Origin: Rhodobacter sp. CZR27
GTDB lineage: Bacteria; Pseudomonadota; Alphaproteobacteria; Rhodobacterales; Rhodobacteraceae
DNA: 64,000 bases
Reading direction: 5' to 3'
NCBI RefSeq assembly: GCF_002407205.1
Contig: NZ_CP023548.1
Coordinates: 1,140,501 to 1,204,500 of the forward strand
The first letter of the stretch is position 1, and every line of letters begins with the position of its first letter. The position numbers and the translations under genes were made by a program. Below are positions 55,897 through 63,366 of this stretch, piece after piece. The notes below the pieces were generated by a model. It ran no database searches. It had not been told where the DNA came from and saw nothing but the letters and a program-made list of their open reading frames with translations.

Positions 55897-56643
55897 CTAG
55901 CGCAGCGCCTCGATCGGTCCCTCGGCGCGGCCATGGATGAACTGCTGCACGTAGGGGTCCGGCGTCGTGTCGAGATCCGAGACGGGGCCGGTCCAGCGGA
56001 TCTTGCCGCGGTGGAGCATGGCCACGTGGTCCGCGATGGCGCGGACCGAGGTCATGTCGTGCGTGATCGTGATCGCCGTCGCGCCCATCTCGGTCACGAT
56101 CTCGCGGATCAGGTCGTTGATGACGCCGGCCATGATCGGGTCGAGGCCGGTGGTCGGCTCGTCGAAGAAGATGATCTCGGGCTCGGCGGCGATGGCGCGG
56201 GCGAGGCCCACGCGCTTCTGCATGCCGCCCGAAAGCTCGGCCGGGAAGAGGTCGGCGACCTGCGGCCCGAGGCCCACGCGGCGCAGTTTCTCGATGGCGA
56301 TCTCGCGCGCCTCCGCCTTCGGGCGCTTCTGCGCGCCGCGGAGCAGGCGGAAGGCCACATTCTCCCAGACGTGCAGCGAGTCGAAGAGCGCGCCGCCCTG
56401 GAACAGCATGCCGAACCGCGCGAGGAAGGCGTCGCGCTCGGCGTGGCTCACGTCGTCGCCGTCGAGCAGGATGCGGCCCCTGTCGATGTGCACGAGCCCG
56501 AGGATGCATTTCAGCAGCACCGACTTGCCCGTGCCCGAGCCGCCGATGATCACCATCGAGGTGTTGCTTTCGACCTTGAGGTCGATGCCCCGCAGGACGT
56601 GGTTCGGCCCGAAGGACTTGGTGACGCCGGAAAGCTCGATCAT
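55897..56643 (-). CDS. mlaF: ABC transporter ATPase of phospholipid transport, MlaF-like
   Basis: 248-aa ATPase. It has Walker A GGSGTGKSVLL (about residues 34-44), signature LSGGMQKRVGLARAI (about 141-155), Walker B IIFFDEPTTGLDPI (about 163-176) and a H-loop in TITHDMTSV. The LSGGM(Q/R)KR variant and the DEPTTGLDPI sequence are characteristic of Mla/Ttg2A-type ATPases, which power retrograde phospholipid transport from the outer membrane. The partner permease MlaE overlaps it by 4 bp. No MCE (MlaD) gene is in the window. Confidence 0.9.
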   Translation of the reverse strand: MIELSGVTKSFGPNHVLRGIDLKVESNTSMVIIGGSGTGKSVLLKCILGLVHIDRGRILLDGDDVSHAERDAFLARFGMLFQGGALFDSLHVWENVAFRLLRGAQKRPKAEAREIAIEKLRRVGLGPQVADLFPAELSGGMQKRVGLARAIAAEPEIIFFDEPTTGLDPIMAGVINDLIREIVTEMGATAITITHDMTSVRAIADHVAMLHRGKIRWTGPVSDLDTTPDPYVQQFIHGRAEGPIEALR

Positions 56644-57422
56644 GAGGTGAAGAACACCTCCGTCAGCAGGTAGTTGGCGGCGAGGATCAGCACCGACGCC
56701 GCGACCACCGCGGATTTGGTCGCACGGCCTACCCCTTGCGCGCCGCGGCCCGAGTTCATGCCGTGGTAGCAGCCCATGAGGGCCACGATGAAGCCGAAGG
56801 CCGCGCCCTTGACGAGGCCAGAGCCCACGTCCCAGACTTCGAGGAAGTCCACGGTATTCTTGAGGTAGGTGGCCGAGTTGAAGTCGAGGCGGTTCACGCC
56901 GACGAGCCAGCCGCCCGCGATACCGATGGAGTCGCCGACCGCCACCAGCACCGGAACGGCCAGCGTTGCCGCCAGCACGCGCGGGACGGCGAGATACTTC
57001 AGCGGATGGGTGGAGAGCGTCACCAGCGCGTCGATCTGCTCGGTCACCTTCATGGTGCCGATCTCGGCCGCAATGGAGGAGGCGACGCGGGCGGCCACCA
57101 TCAGGCCGCCGAGCACCGGGCCAAGTTCGCGCGTCATGCCGATGGCGACGATGGAGGGCACCACGGCCTCGGCGGAGAAGCGCGCACCGCCCGAATAGAT
57201 CTGGAGTGCCAGCGCGCCTCCCGTGAAGAGCGCCGTCAGGCCGACCACGGGCAGCGACAGCCAGCCGATCTGGACGAGCGCGTGCAGGAACTCGCGCGGG
57301 TAGAATGGCGGGCGGAACAGGTGGCCCACCACCGAGGCCGCGAACAGCGCGATCCGGCCGATGGCGGCCAGTGCGCCCAGCGTCGCCCGGCCGAGTGCTG
57401 CGATGGGCGTGGCGAGGCTCAC
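56640..57422 (-). CDS. mlaE: ABC transporter permease of phospholipid transport, MlaE-like
   Basis: 260-aa inner-membrane permease with about five helices. Family landmarks are [65 protein letters not shown] split by short turns, and [20 protein letters not shown] near the end. The frame is open far upstream inside alr; the start is GTG 57422, overlapping the alr stop (GTGA), and gives the family length. With the MlaF-like ATPase it would form the core transporter of an MCE system. Confidence 0.9.
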   Translation of the reverse strand: MSLATPIAALGRATLGALAAIGRIALFAASVVGHLFRPPFYPREFLHALVQIGWLSLPVVGLTALFTGGALALQIYSGGARFSAEAVVPSIVAIGMTRELGPVLGGLMVAARVASSIAAEIGTMKVTEQIDALVTLSTHPLKYLAVPRVLAATLAVPVLVAVGDSIGIAGGWLVGVNRLDFNSATYLKNTVDFLEVWDVGSGLVKGAAFGFIVALMGCYHGMNSGRGAQGVGRATKSAVVAASVLILAANYLLTEVFFTS

Positions 57423-58468
57423 GCCGAAAGCCCGCCGTAGCGGCGCTGGTAGCGGGTGCCGAGGCTTGTCAGGATCTCGTAGCCGATGGTGCCGCCGATG
57501 TCGGCCAGGTCGTCCGGGGTCTGGTGAATGCCGAGGATGTCGAGCGTCTCGGGCACTTCGGGCAGGTGGCTCACGTCGACGGTGATGAGGTCCATCGAGA
57601 CGCGGCCCACGAGCGGGCAGGGCACGCGGCCGGCGTAGAGCGTGGCCTTGCCGGAAAGCGTGCGCGGCAGCCCGTCGGCATAGCCCGCCGCCACGGTGGC
57701 GATGGTCGAGGTGTGCTGCGCCGTCCATGTGTTGGAGTAGCCCACGGTTTCGCCGATCTCGACCTCGCGCACCTGCACCACGGGCAGCGAGAGCCGCACG
57801 ACCGGGCGGGCGTTCTCGTACGGCCGCCCGCCATAGAGGCCGATGCCGGGACGCGTCAGTTCGAAGTGGTAATCGGCTCCGAGCAGCAGGCCGCCGGTCG
57901 CCGAGAGCGATCGCGGCAGGCCCGTGCCGTCGGTCATGGCGCGGAAGGCCCGAAGCTGTGCCGCGTTCATCGGGTGCTCGGGCTCGTCTGCGCAGGCGAG
58001 GTGGCTCATCAGGAGTTCGGGGCCTGCTGCGATCGCGGTCGGGGCCACGGCCTCCCATTCGACCGGCTCGAGGCCGAGGCGGTTCATGCCGGTGTCGAGC
58101 TGGATGCCGAACGGATGGCCGCCGAGCGACTCGAAATGGCGCGTCAGCTGGTCGATGGAGTTCAGCATCGGCGTCAGGTCGAAGTCGGCGATCAGCCGCG
58201 TGTCGCCTTCCATGTGGCCGGAAAAGACGCAGATCTGCGGGCCGGAGCCGAGCGCGCGGCGGACCTCGGCGCCTTCCTCGGCGGCGGCGACGAAGAAGCG
58301 GCGGGCGCCGGCGCGGGCCAGCGCATGGGCGACCTTGGCGGCGCCAAGCCCGTAGGAGTCGGCCTTCACGACGGCGCCGGTCTGGCAGTCGGAGGCGGTC
58401 ATCTGGTCCAGCGCACGCCAGTTGGCGGCGATGGCGTCGAGGTCGATGGTGAGGATCGCGGTTGCCAT
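57419..58468 (-). CDS. alr: Alanine racemase
   Basis: 349-aa PLP enzyme interconverting L- and D-alanine for peptidoglycan. The PLP lysine is K35 in [11 protein letters not shown], and the second catalytic Tyr is in [10 protein letters not shown] (about residue 248). [21 protein letters not shown] and [12 protein letters not shown] are standard. It is slightly short but complete. It is the first gene of the minus-strand operon continuing into mlaE-mlaF, and is divergent from fabG across 220 bp. Confidence 0.95.
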   Translation of the reverse strand: MATAILTIDLDAIAANWRALDQMTASDCQTGAVVKADSYGLGAAKVAHALARAGARRFFVAAAEEGAEVRRALGSGPQICVFSGHMEGDTRLIADFDLTPMLNSIDQLTRHFESLGGHPFGIQLDTGMNRLGLEPVEWEAVAPTAIAAGPELLMSHLACADEPEHPMNAAQLRAFRAMTDGTGLPRSLSATGGLLLGADYHFELTRPGIGLYGGRPYENARPVVRLSLPVVQVREVEIGETVGYSNTWTAQHTSTIATVAAGYADGLPRTLSGKATLYAGRVPCPLVGRVSMDLITVDVSHLPEVPETLDILGIHQTPDDLADIGGTIGYEILTSLGTRYQRRYGGLSA

Positions 58469-58688
58469 GGCGGTGTTTTCACCGGCGCGTCTCCGAGGTC
58501 AAGGGGGGAAAGGCTGGCGGTGGCGATCCCCGCCGCCTGCGGGATCGGCGGATCCCGAAGCGATTGTGTAGGCTTCCGCGCGCTTTGCGGCCCGGGCGAT
58601 CCTGTCGCGGAGGCGGGCAGTGGTGGCGGGTGGCGCGGTGCCGCCGTGGCTGGTAAAGGGCGGCGAAAGGCAGGACGAGGAGACGGAC

Positions 58689-59426
58689 ATGTTCGATCTG
58701 ACGGGAAAGGCGGCGCTGATCACGGGCGCCTCGGGCGGGATCGGGGGCGGAATCGCCCGTGCGCTCCATTCGGCGGGGGCGACGGTGGCGCTTTCGGGCA
58801 CCCGGACGGCCCCGCTCGAGGAACTGGCAGCCGAACTGGGCAGCCGTGCCCATGTTCTGGCCTGCAACCTTTCGGACCCGGCAGCGGTCGAGGCCCTGCC
58901 GAAGCAGGCGGCCGAGGCGATGGGGGCCGTGGACATCCTTGTCAACAACGCGGGGATCACGCGCGACCAGCTGGCGATGCGCATGTCGGACGAGGACTGG
59001 GCGCAGGTGATCGACGTGAACCTGACCTCGACCTTCCGGCTTTGCCGCGGCGTGCTGCGCGGCATGATGAAGGCGCGCTGGGGCCGGATCATCAACATCA
59101 CCTCGGTCGTGGGGGCGACGGGCAATCCGGGGCAGGCGAACTATGCCGCCTCGAAGGCGGGTGTCGTCGCCATGTCCAAGAGCTTCGCCGCGGAAGTGGC
59201 GAGCCGGGGGATCACGGTCAATGCTGTGGCGCCGGGCTTCATCGCGACGGCGATGACCGACAAGCTGAATGACGAGCAGAAGGCGCGGATCATGGTCCAG
59301 GTTCCGATGGGCCGCATGGGCGAGCCGGGCGACATCGCGGCCGCCGTTCTCTACCTTGCCAGCCCCGAGGCGGGCTATGTCACGGGGGCCACGCTGCACG
59401 TGAACGGCGGTATGGCGATGCTGTGA
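58689..59426 (+). CDS. fabG: 3-oxoacyl-[acyl-carrier-protein] reductase FabG
   Basis: 245-aa SDR reducing 3-oxoacyl-ACP with NADPH in fatty acid elongation. The cofactor loop is ALITGASGGIGGG (residues 9-21), NNAG is in VDILVNNAGITRD, and the catalytic residues are S139 (ITSVVGATG), Y152 and K156 (YAASK). The C-terminus GYVTGATLHVNGGMAML is typical. I used ATG 58689 with AGGAG about 9 bases upstream; a longer open frame begins at 58620. fabD, often upstream of fabG, is absent here; alr lies there instead, divergent. Confidence 0.96.
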   Translation: MFDLTGKAALITGASGGIGGGIARALHSAGATVALSGTRTAPLEELAAELGSRAHVLACNLSDPAAVEALPKQAAEAMGAVDILVNNAGITRDQLAMRMSDEDWAQVIDVNLTSTFRLCRGVLRGMMKARWGRIINITSVVGATGNPGQANYAASKAGVVAMSKSFAAEVASRGITVNAVAPGFIATAMTDKLNDEQKARIMVQVPMGRMGEPGDIAAAVLYLASPEAGYVTGATLHVNGGMAML

Positions 59427-59468
59427 AAAAGCCTCCGGGCATGCGGCACTTTCGGCGCGGGAAAGCGT

Positions 59469-59497
59469 TTGCCTTGGCGGAAGAGCCTTGCTATAGG
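59469..59497 (+). promoter_or_regulatory. Candidate sigma-70 promoter of acpP
   Basis: TTGCCT (59469-59474), 17-bp spacer, TATAGG (59492-59497), in the 178-bp fabG-acpP gap. It predicts a ~100-nt leader and would let the abundant acyl carrier protein be made independently of fabG. Confidence 0.5.
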
Positions 59498-59604
59498 CCC
59501 GACAGAAGTTGCCGGGGCGCCCGCCACCGGCGCAACTGCACCAGTTGCCAGTAGGGCAAGGGACAACGAGCCGGGAACCCTCCCGCAACGAATGAGGAAG
59601 TGAC

Positions 59605-59838
59605 ATGAGCGACATCGCTGATCGCGTGAAGAAGATCGTCGTCGAGCATCTGGGCGTCGAGGAGGAGAAGGTGACCGAGAATGCCTCGTTCATCGACGAT
59701 CTCGGCGCGGACAGCCTCGACACGGTCGAGCTCGTGATGGCCTTCGAGGAAGAGTTCGGCATCGAGATCCCGGACGACGCGGCCGAGACCATCCAGACCT
59801 TCGGCGACGCGGTTAAGTTCATCTCGGAAGCCGCCTGA
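59605..59838 (+). CDS. acpP: Acyl carrier protein AcpP
   Basis: 77-aa acidic four-helix carrier. The phosphopantetheine attachment site is S37 in the DSL motif ([20 protein letters not shown]). The N-terminal [20 protein letters not shown] and C-terminal [12 protein letters not shown] helices are standard. GAGGAAG lies 7 bases before the ATG. It has its own candidate promoter and is followed by a strong terminator at 59878, so it can form a monocistronic transcript between fabG and fabF. Confidence 0.98.
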   Translation: MSDIADRVKKIVVEHLGVEEEKVTENASFIDDLGADSLDTVELVMAFEEEFGIEIPDDAAETIQTFGDAVKFISEAA

Positions 59839-59877
59839 GCTTCCTGACGGGCGCTTCCGGGCGTCCTCTCGAGACAG

Positions 59878-59909
59878 ACCCCCGTCGAGCTTCGCTCGGC
59901 GGGGGTTTC
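59878..59909 (+). terminator. Rho-independent terminator of acpP
   Basis: 13-bp stem ACCCCCGTCGAGC/GCTCGGCGGGGGT (59878-59890 with 59894-59906; one G-U pair), 3-nt loop, followed by TTTCT. It begins 40 bp after the acpP stop. Confidence 0.85.
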
Positions 59910-59983
59910 TCCATTCGTGATGCTGTGATCGGCAAACCGGGAGTGGCCTCGCACCTGCACTCGGGGGCTATTGCAATGCGTCC

Positions 59984-60027
59984 GGGGGAGGTGCCGTCCG
60001 CGGCGGCATCGAGCCCCCGCGGACGGC
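59984..60027 (+). repeat. REP-like palindromic element, copy 1
   Basis: 44-bp unit with an 11-bp perfect stem GCCGTCCGCGG/CCGCGGACGGC (59993-60003 with 60017-60027). It matches the reverse complement of 60267-60310 at 37 of 44 positions by my count, and two of the differences are compensatory within the stem. Confidence 0.75.
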
Positions 60028-60266
60028 CCTGCCGGGGACAGGAATGACATGTTCTTCTTGCGGCTGGCGTGTCGTTGGGCCCCTGAAGGAAGGGCAGGCC
60101 TCGGCCGGCATGGGACGGCGCCGGACAGGGTCAGGGCGAGCCCTCCACCCAGAGCCGCAACGCAAGTCATTCGGTCGGCACGCGGGGTCGCTTGCCAAAG
60201 TCCAGCCGGAGCCGCAGGGCGAGCCCTTGCCTGCTTGAGGCTGCCCGTTCCCTCTTCCGTGGCAAC

Positions 60267-60310
60267 GCCGCCCGAGGGGGTTCGATGCCCCCTCGGGCGG
60301 CACCTTCCCC
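60267..60310 (-). repeat. REP-like palindromic element, copy 2 (inverted)
   Basis: 44-bp unit with a 14-bp perfect stem GCCGCCCGAGGGGG/CCCCCTCGGGCGGC (60267-60280 with 60288-60301), 7-nt loop. It is the inverted partner of the copy at 59984. Stem differences T-A to C-G and C-G to A-T keep pairing. Confidence 0.75.
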
Positions 60311-60420
60311 GGTTGGCGAAGGGTCGCAAAGCCGCGTCCCCGCTTGTTGCGAAGGGGCGTTCGCGCGTGTAAGAGGCCTTGCGACAAGGGCCCGGACCGG
60401 GCTGGCAAGGGAGTCATGGC

Positions 60421-61683
60421 ATGCGTCGAGTGGTTGTCACGGGTCTGGGCATGGTCACGCCGCTGGCGTGCGGCGTCGAGGAGACCTGGAAGCGGCTTCT
60501 CTCCGGCCAGTCGGGCGCGGGGGCCATCACCCGGTTCGACACGGCCAATGTCACCACAAGATACGCCTGCGAGATCCCGTTCGGCGACGGGTCCGACGCG
60601 ACCTTCAACCCCGACGACTGGATGGAGCCGAAGGATCGCCGCAAGGTCGACGATTTCATTCTCTACGGCATGACGGCCGCGGCGCAGGCCGTAGCGGATT
60701 CCGGCTGGGTGCCGGCGACCGAGGAGGAGCGCTGCCGCACGGGCGTGATGATCGGCTCGGGCATCGGAGGGCTCTCGGCCATCGCCGACACGGCCGTCCT
60801 GATCAAGGAGAAGGGGCCGAAGCGGGTCTCGCCCTTCTTCATCCCTTCCGCGCTCATCAACCTCGTCTCGGGGCAGGTCTCGATCCGCTTCGGTTACAAG
60901 GGGCCGAACCATGCGGTCGTGACCGCCTGCTCGACCGGTGCCCATGCCATCGGCGACGCGGCGCGGCTGATCCAGTGGGGCGACGCCGACGTGATGCTCG
61001 CGGGCGGGGCGGAAAGCCCGATCTCGGAGATCGGCATTGCCGGCTTCAATGCCTGCAAGGCCCTGTCCACCAAGCGTCATGACGACCCGACGGCGGCGTC
61101 GCGGCCGTGGGACGCGGATCGCGACGGCTTCGTGATGGGCGAGGGTGCCGGGGTCGTGGTGCTCGAGGAATACGAGCATGCCAAGGCGCGGGGCGCGAAG
61201 ATCTATGCCGAGGTGCTGGGCTATGGCCTTTCGGGCGATGCCTATCACATCACGGCGCCCGCCGAGGATGGGGACGGCGGCTTCCGCTCCATGTCGATGG
61301 CGCTGAAACGGGCGGGGCTGGAGGCTTCGGCCATCGATTACATCAATGCCCACGGCACGTCGACGATGGCCGACGTGATCGAACTGGGCGCGGTGGAGCG
61401 TCTGCTGGGCGACGCGGCGGAGAAGGCCACGATGTCCTCGACCAAGTCGAGCATCGGCCACCTGCTCGGCGCGGCCGGTGCCGTCGAGGCGATCTTCTGC
61501 ACGCTGGCGATCCGTGACCAGGTCGCGCCGCCGACGATCAACCTCGACACGCCGGCCGTGCCGGCCCGGATCGACCTTGCGGCCAATGCGGCTCGCAAGC
61601 GCCGGATCGACGTGGCGCTGTCCAACTCGTTCGGCTTCGGCGGGACGAACGCCTCGCTGCTGCTGGGGCGGGTGTCCGACTGA
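60421..61683 (+). CDS. fabF: 3-oxoacyl-[acyl-carrier-protein] synthase II FabF
   Basis: 420-aa condensing enzyme of fatty acid elongation. The catalytic triad is C170 in VVTACSTGAHAIG, H311 in NAHGTSTMAD and H347 in SSIGHLLGAAG, with K342 in the STKSSIGH loop. The C-terminal SNSFGFGGTNASLLL is standard. The start is ATG 60421, with AAGGGAG upstream; the frame is open to 60379. The stop overlaps the mltG start by one base (TGATG). Confidence 0.96.
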   Translation: MRRVVVTGLGMVTPLACGVEETWKRLLSGQSGAGAITRFDTANVTTRYACEIPFGDGSDATFNPDDWMEPKDRRKVDDFILYGMTAAAQAVADSGWVPATEEERCRTGVMIGSGIGGLSAIADTAVLIKEKGPKRVSPFFIPSALINLVSGQVSIRFGYKGPNHAVVTACSTGAHAIGDAARLIQWGDADVMLAGGAESPISEIGIAGFNACKALSTKRHDDPTAASRPWDADRDGFVMGEGAGVVVLEEYEHAKARGAKIYAEVLGYGLSGDAYHITAPAEDGDGGFRSMSMALKRAGLEASAIDYINAHGTSTMADVIELGAVERLLGDAAEKATMSSTKSSIGHLLGAAGAVEAIFCTLAIRDQVAPPTINLDTPAVPARIDLAANAARKRRIDVALSNSFGFGGTNASLLLGRVSD

Positions 61684-62861
61684 TGTGGCGCGCCATCGCC
61701 TCCAATGCGCTGACGCTGTTCATTGTCGTGCTGGTGGCGGTGGCCGGTCTGCTGGCCTGGGGCCGGCAGGAGTTCACCGGTCCCGGCCCGCTGGCCGAGG
61801 CGGTCTGCATCCGGATCGAGCGCGGGGATTCCCTCTCGGCTGTCAGCCAGCGCCTCGAGACGCAGGGCGCGGTGAGCGACGCGCGGATTTTCCGGATCGG
61901 CGCCGAGTATTCCGACAAGGCCGGCGGGCTGAAGTTCGGCAGCTACCTCGTGCCGGCCGGGGCGTCGATGGCGCAGGTCCTCGAGATTCTCACCGCGGGC
62001 GGGCAATCCACCTGCGGGCGGGAGGTCAACTTCCGCATCGGCGTGGTCGCGGCCGAGATCATCCTGCGCGAATTTGACGCCGCCGAGAGCCGTTATGTCG
62101 AGGTGGCGAAGTTCGTTCCGGGCGAGGGCGAGACCCCGCCGACCTATGCCGAAGCCGCCGAGGCCGAGGACCTGCGCTGGCGCGTGACCCTCGCCGAGGG
62201 GGTGACGAGCTGGCAGGTCGTGGACAGCCTGCGCAAGGCCGACTTCCTGAAGGGCGAGATCAATGAGGTCCCGCCCGAGGGCACGCTTGCACCGGACAGC
62301 TACGAGGTGGAGCGCGGCGACGACCGGGGCGCCCTGCTGGCCCAGATGCAGGAGCGTCAGAGCCTGATCATCGCCGATCTCTGGGAGGCGCGCGCTGCCG
62401 ATGTGCCCTATGCGACGCCGCAGGAGGCGCTGATCATGGCGAGCATCGTCGAGAAGGAGACCGGCGTGCCGGAGGAGCGGCCGCAGGTGGCAAGCGTCTT
62501 CGTCAACCGGCTGGCGAAGGGCATGCGGCTTCAGACCGACCCGACGGTGATCTATGGCGTGACGGAAGGCAGGGGGATCCTCGGCCGCGGCCTCAGGCAG
62601 AGCGAGTTGCGCCGGCGCACGGATTACAACACCTATGTGATCGCGGGCCTTCCTCCGACGCCGATCGCCAACCCGGGTCGGCTGTCGATCGAGGCGGCGC
62701 TGAATCCGGCCAAGACGGATTACCTTTATTTCGTGGCGGATGGCAGCGGCGGGCACGCCTTCGCCGCCACCCTGGAAGAGCACAACCGCAACGTCGCGGC
62801 CTGGCGCAAGATCGAGGCCGAGCGGGGCCGTCCGCCGCCGGTCGGCATCCAGGGTGACTGA
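61683..62861 (+). CDS. mltG: Endolytic murein transglycosylase MltG
   Basis: 392-aa YceG-family enzyme that cleaves nascent peptidoglycan strands. One N-terminal membrane helix (SNALTLFIVVLVAVAGLLAW, residues ~7-26) is followed by a LysM-like region (IERGDSLSAVSQRLE). The catalytic domain has E257 in SIVEKETGVPEERP, then LQTDPTVIYG and DYNTYVIAGLPPTPIANPG. It overlaps fabF by one base. In Rhodobacter-type genomes mltG precedes the GTA structural cluster, as seen here. Confidence 0.95.
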   Translation: MWRAIASNALTLFIVVLVAVAGLLAWGRQEFTGPGPLAEAVCIRIERGDSLSAVSQRLETQGAVSDARIFRIGAEYSDKAGGLKFGSYLVPAGASMAQVLEILTAGGQSTCGREVNFRIGVVAAEIILREFDAAESRYVEVAKFVPGEGETPPTYAEAAEAEDLRWRVTLAEGVTSWQVVDSLRKADFLKGEINEVPPEGTLAPDSYEVERGDDRGALLAQMQERQSLIIADLWEARAADVPYATPQEALIMASIVEKETGVPEERPQVASVFVNRLAKGMRLQTDPTVIYGVTEGRGILGRGLRQSELRRRTDYNTYVIAGLPPTPIANPGRLSIEAALNPAKTDYLYFVADGSGGHAFAATLEEHNRNVAAWRKIEAERGRPPPVGIQGD

Positions 62862-62921
62862 AGTCTTGACGAAGGGTTAAGCGTGAGTCCGCCAAGCGAC
62901 TGATGTTGCTGGGTTTTCCGC

Positions 62922-62950
62922 TTGACTTTGCGGACGGTCCGATGTAGGAC
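62922..62950 (+). promoter_or_regulatory. Candidate promoter of the gene transfer agent cluster
   Basis: TTGACT (62922-62927), 17-bp spacer, TAGGAC (62945-62950), the best -35/-10 pair in the 187-bp gap before GTA gene 1. The spacer contains an inverted repeat CGGAC-G-GTCCG (62931-62941) placed where a regulator could bind. In Rhodobacter capsulatus the GTA promoter is activated by GafA; whether this palindrome is a regulator site is not known. Confidence 0.5.
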
Positions 62951-62977
62951 TTGTGACAAGCTGGAAGAGGTGGGCAA

Positions 62978-63007
62978 GCGGCACGGGGCAACCCGGGGCC
63001 GCTTTTT
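62978..63007 (+). terminator. Terminator-like hairpin in the GTA leader
   Basis: Arms GCGGC-a-CGGG and CCCG-gg-GCCGC (62978-62987 with 62992-63002), GCAA tetraloop (62988-62991), followed by TTTTT (63003-63007). It lies downstream of the candidate GTA promoter and 41 bp before GTA gene 1, so it could stop read-through from mltG or attenuate GTA transcription. Confidence 0.6.
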
Positions 63008-63048
63008 CATTCTCCGGCCGGGCCGGGGAAAGGCGGAAGCAGCAGCGC

Positions 63049-63366
63049 ATGTCGATGGTCAACAAACCCCCGCCAGTGGATCTGCTGGCGGAGACGGAGG
63101 AGCTTTACCGCGAGGCGGCCGAGGACCTTGTCCGCGCGCGCAGGAAGCTGTCGGAGGGCCGGACGGAAGAGGTCAAGGCGGCCGTGCAGGCGGTCAAGGA
63201 CCTCAAGGCCGCGCTTCAACTCGTGATGGATGAGAGGGCGAGGATTGAAAAGCTACGCAGAACCGCGGGTGGAATCGTCCACGACTACGCGCTCGACTTC
63301 GATGCAGCCCGCGTTGAGATCGGGCGCCGCCTGGCTCGCCTCCGCAGCGCCGGAAGCGGTGGATGA
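63049..63366 (+). CDS. GTA gene 1: small terminase-like protein
   Basis: 105-aa, highly charged helical protein (LLAETEELYREAAEDLVRAR, then LSEGRTEEVKAAVQAVKDL and a later ALQLVMDERARIEKLRR). Its position directly before the GTA large terminase, and its size, match GTA gene 1, identified as the small terminase of the Rhodobacter capsulatus GTA. The frame is open to 62953; ATG 63049, with a GGCGGAAG purine run upstream, avoids initiating inside the leader hairpin. It overlaps the large terminase by up to 65 bp, which suggests coupled translation. Confidence 0.8.
   Translation: MSMVNKPPPVDLLAETEELYREAAEDLVRARRKLSEGRTEEVKAAVQAVKDLKAALQLVMDERARIEKLRRTAGGIVHDYALDFDAARVEIGRRLARLRSAGSGG

Larger units (their letters stand above)
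59839..60420. other. 582-bp gap between acpP and fabF
   Basis: The gap contains the acpP terminator (59878-59909), two inverted copies of a 44-bp REP-like palindrome (59984-60027 and 60267-60310), and about 240 bp between them with no convincing ORF or RNA gene. Short open frames on both strands are compositionally biased shadows. No clear fabF promoter was found. Confidence 0.7.

Noticed and set aside
59971..60372. Small ORFs in the acpP-fabF gap
   Set aside because: The frames run through the palindromic repeats, lack ribosome sites and have no domain; they are explained by the repeats and base composition.
62953..63048. N-terminal extension of GTA gene 1
   Set aside because: The frame is open, but the added residues would be encoded by the leader hairpin and lack any ribosome site; ATG 63049 fits the family size.
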